DNA of 7,576 nucleotides from NCBI GenBank assembly GCA_001302725.1, contig LIZU01000048.1:1-7576 (forward strand). The letters are read 5' to 3'. A program made the position numbers and the translations under genes. Source of the DNA: a candidate division Zixibacteria bacterium DG_27 (GTDB lineage Bacteria > Zixibacteria > MSB-5A5 > DG-27). The notes beneath the pieces are model-generated. The model worked only from the letters and a program-made list of their open reading frames with translations. It was not told the DNA's origin and did not search any database. Positions 5,990 to 7,576 of this stretch are shown one piece after another (position 1 is the stretch's first letter; every line of letters begins with the position of its first letter).

Positions 5990-6504
5990 TGTCCGAAGGA
6001 TCCGTATCGGGAACGATCTTCGTCATTTCTGATACTCACCTCCCGGTCAGAGCTCGTGATTACCCGGAAGCTTTCCTGAGACTACTTTCCGACCAAGACG
6101 TTGTCCTTCATGCGGGAGACCATGTCACCTTGGACTCATTGCGGAGATTGGAATCCTTTGCGCAGGTTTACGCCGTCTCCGGGAATATGGACGATTACGA
6201 GCTGAGAAAGGTTTTACCAACCAAAAGAATCATTGAGCTAAAGGGGCGCAAAATCGGCCTTTTTCACGGATATGGTTCTCCCTGGGGTTTGACAAAGCGA
6301 GTTAGGAACGAGTTTTCCGAAGAGGAGGAAAGACCGGAGGTCATCATCTTCGGGCATTCTCACTCCCCTTACAGCAAGATGCACGGCTCGACTTTGCTGT
6401 TCAATCCCGGCAGCCTCTCCGGAAATCTTTTCGGAGGGAAATCATACGGGCTTTTGCATCTCGATGGTGAGCAGATTAAGGGAGAGGTGGTAAAGCTGTC
6501 ATGA
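5989..6504 (+). CDS. YfcE/MJ0936-family metallophosphoesterase
   Basis: A 171-residue calcineurin-like phosphoesterase, the usual length for the YfcE/MJ0936 group, whose tested members hydrolyse model phosphodiesters using two metal ions in the cytosol; natural substrates are mostly unknown. All family metal ligands are visible in order: SDTH (D15, H17), HAGDH (D44), SGNMD (N66), LFHGYG (H93) and GHSH (H123, H125), then NPGSLS at 139-144. There is no signal peptide or membrane segment. The start ATG overlaps the stop of the 31-residue gene (TAATG), indicating coupled translation in the HU group. Its stop overlaps the ATG of a 22-codon frame (ATGA at 6501-6504). The biochemical class is secure; the substrate is not predictable here. 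Confidence 0.93.
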   Translation: MSEGSVSGTIFVISDTHLPVRARDYPEAFLRLLSDQDVVLHAGDHVTLDSLRRLESFAQVYAVSGNMDDYELRKVLPTKRIIELKGRKIGLFHGYGSPWGLTKRVRNEFSEEEERPEVIIFGHSHSPYSKMHGSTLLFNPGSLSGNLFGGKSYGLLHLDGEQIKGEVVKLS

Positions 6505-6569
6505 AGGCCATTTTGCACGACCTAAGACACAACAACAGGAGACGCATTCGCTACCGCAGGGACTTATGA
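6501..6569 (+). CDS. Possible 22-codon linker ORF coupled at both ends
   Basis: ATG 6501 to TGA 6569 encodes MKAILHDLRHNNRRRIRYRR followed by DL, a basic peptide without a recognised family. Its start overlaps the phosphoesterase stop (ATGA) and its stop overlaps the start of the zinc-ribbon/HEPN gene (ATGA at 6566-6569). This is the arrangement expected of a coupled leader, or of the stump of a former gene cut by insertion of the HEPN gene. It may also be chance, since there is no independent ribosome binding site beyond the GGAGAGG at 6481-6487 inside the upstream gene. Confidence 0.3.
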   Translation: MKAILHDLRHNNRRRIRYRRDL

Positions 6570-7444
6570 AGGACTGGTCCTGGCTTAAGACCTACTATCT
6601 AGACAATGCCATGCTGGGGGCGACACTATCACAGGTGAGGTGCCCTACTTGCGGCTCTGTCTCGAAAGACCTAGAGATGGCTAGACGGGACTATCCGTGT
6701 CCATACTGCCGTACTACTGGAGAGACAAGGGAGACTTGGCCATGCACTGAGGCACCCGTGATAGCGGAGATGGTTCAGACCATGATGAAGAGAGCTGAGT
6801 CAAGTGTTGACGCGGATATAGAGAAAGCTACAAAGGAACTGAAGAGTCTGTGCGGCACGCCGCTGGAGACAGAGAGTGTCAAAGAGCTACTGGAGCAACT
6901 TCATAACATGTCTTTGGCAGAGGCTGAGGCTAACGACAAGCTAGTGAAATTGGTGGGGGATTACTTGAATGTGCCCTCCCAACGCTTCCAGGATGTATTC
7001 TGGGTCCTGATGAAACCCAGCGTTGTAATGCACGAGCACAAAGTCGCAGTGATTCTGACTATGACGCTGACTGAGGTTCTTGCTGATTACTTTCTCGTGA
7101 ACGTTCTTGTTTCCAAAGGCGTGGGTTATGCGCTAGCCAAAAAATGTGTACGAGTATGTGAGGGCGTCCGTGCCAAGAATGCCCTGTGCAAGGAGATTCT
7201 CGGAAAGGACATAAAACAGGCAGTAAAGGGGCTTGCAAAGTGGGAATCGTTTCTCACAGACTACGAACGTGTCAATGAGCGAAGGAACGTGTTTATTCAC
7301 GGGAACCCCTGGGCAATTTCTAGGGACGACGCACAGCGAGCTTTCAGTGTGGCTGTTGAGTCATTCGGCGTCTTTGCCTCGCTCTTCAACGAATACTGCA
7401 GAACCAAGAAGAATTCCGCTGCAGACGAGCATGAGGTCGACTGA
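6566..7444 (+). CDS. Zinc-ribbon plus HEPN-motif protein, possible RNase effector
   Basis: A 292-residue protein of no recognised named family. An N-terminal zinc ribbon is visible: CPTCGS (C26, C29) and CPYCRT (C45, C48). A charged helical segment follows (about 65-130). The C-terminal half (about 155-280) is helical; it contains TLTEVLADYFLVNVLV near 167-182 and ERRNVFIHGNP at 238-248. R240-N-x3-H245 is the HEPN R(x4-6)H motif with the common Asn after Arg. HEPN proteins with this motif are mostly metal-independent RNases in toxin-antitoxin, abortive-infection and CRISPR systems; activity here is inferred. No nucleotidyltransferase (MNT) partner is seen. It starts in an ATGA overlap after a 22-codon frame. 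GGAC at 6560 is a poor ribosome binding site, and an ATG at 6608 is a less likely start because it trims the protein. Next to housekeeping genes it looks like an acquired gene. HEPN call moderate. Confidence 0.68.
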   Translation: MKDWSWLKTYYLDNAMLGATLSQVRCPTCGSVSKDLEMARRDYPCPYCRTTGETRETWPCTEAPVIAEMVQTMMKRAESSVDADIEKATKELKSLCGTPLETESVKELLEQLHNMSLAEAEANDKLVKLVGDYLNVPSQRFQDVFWVLMKPSVVMHEHKVAVILTMTLTEVLADYFLVNVLVSKGVGYALAKKCVRVCEGVRAKNALCKEILGKDIKQAVKGLAKWESFLTDYERVNERRNVFIHGNPWAISRDDAQRAFSVAVESFGVFASLFNEYCRTKKNSAADEHEVD

Positions 7445-7494
7445 AGCTTTCAATTGTGCCAGAACCTACGCGACCCAAGAAGAGGAAATCTGAA

Positions 7495-7576
7495 ATGTTG
7501 ATACCGACCATTATCATGGGCGTACTCGCCCTCGTTCTGCTTTATATAGGCTATCAAAAGGGAGAAGGGCAACATG
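7495..7576 (+). CDS. N-terminus of a membrane protein, possibly a DUF318/ArsP-type permease (3' partial)
   Basis: The frame opens at ATG 7495 after AGAGGAAA (7480-7487) and runs 27 codons to the window edge with no stop. MLIPTIIMGVLALVLLYIGY is one hydrophobic segment, followed by QKGEGQH. The order of Pro-Thr-Ile-Ile-Met, hydrophobic helix and GEGQH resembles, from memory, the start of DUF318/PF03773 permeases (ArsP-like, many membrane segments, some exporting organoarsenicals). So little is present that only the membrane anchor is secure. It lies 50 nt after the HEPN gene, same strand; no promoter or terminator was seen between them. Confidence 0.5.
   Translation, partial: MLIPTIIMGVLALVLLYIGYQKGEGQH

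Noticed and set aside
5515..6039. 174-codon minus-strand frame across HU and the basic mini-protein
   Set aside because: It is antisense to three supported + strand genes; its Phe/Leu-rich start merely mirrors the Lys/Arg codons.
7233..7493. 86-codon + strand frame overlapping the HEPN gene
   Set aside because: Most of it lies inside the HEPN gene in another frame, the composition is unlike a folded protein, and there is no ribosome binding site at its start.

Overview
All recognisable genes lie on the + strand. The core is an ordinary chromosomal housekeeping block, and less typical DNA borders it on both sides. The block suggests a Gram-negative (diderm) bacterium: it has a predicted lipoprotein lytic transglycosylase with LysM repeats, and a 31-residue AURKAIP1/COX24-type ribosome-associated protein followed directly by a phosphoesterase gene. 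From memory, small proteins that begin and read like this one occur in the Bacteroidetes/Chlorobi and related candidate phyla (FCB group). That placement is an inference.

Region by region: 1-828 holds the end of a sigma-region-4-like protein with a Cys/His metal-site signature, then a small ribbon-helix-helix protein. This pair looks like accessory regulatory DNA. 784-1020 contains two short heptamer arrays in opposite orientation (consensus AGNRRAC), the second ending just before miaA. 1025-4890 carries miaA (tRNA i6A37 synthesis), an MltD-like lytic transglycosylase with its own promoter-like sequence, and a short SppA (S49) membrane peptidase 12 nt downstream. A rho-independent-type hairpin closes this group at 4933-4964. 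4965-5322 has no confident gene, but holds several hairpins and two abutting open frames that may be a decayed gene. 5323-6504 encodes an FmdB-type zinc ribbon, an HU/IHF-type DNA-binding protein with a near-perfect Shine-Dalgarno, the 31-residue basic protein and a YfcE/MJ0936-type metallophosphoesterase, tightly spaced.

6501-7444 departs from this theme: a possible 22-codon linker ORF joined by ATGA overlaps at both ends, then a 292-residue protein with an N-terminal four-cysteine zinc ribbon and a C-terminal HEPN-type R-N-x3-H motif. This is the best candidate here for an uncharacterised effector. The window ends inside a membrane protein whose first residues resemble the start of DUF318/ArsP-type permeases.

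The core genes share themes of envelope maintenance (transglycosylase, SppA), translation (MiaA, COX24-like protein) and nucleoid structure (HU). No complete mobile element, CRISPR array, tRNA or rRNA was recognised.
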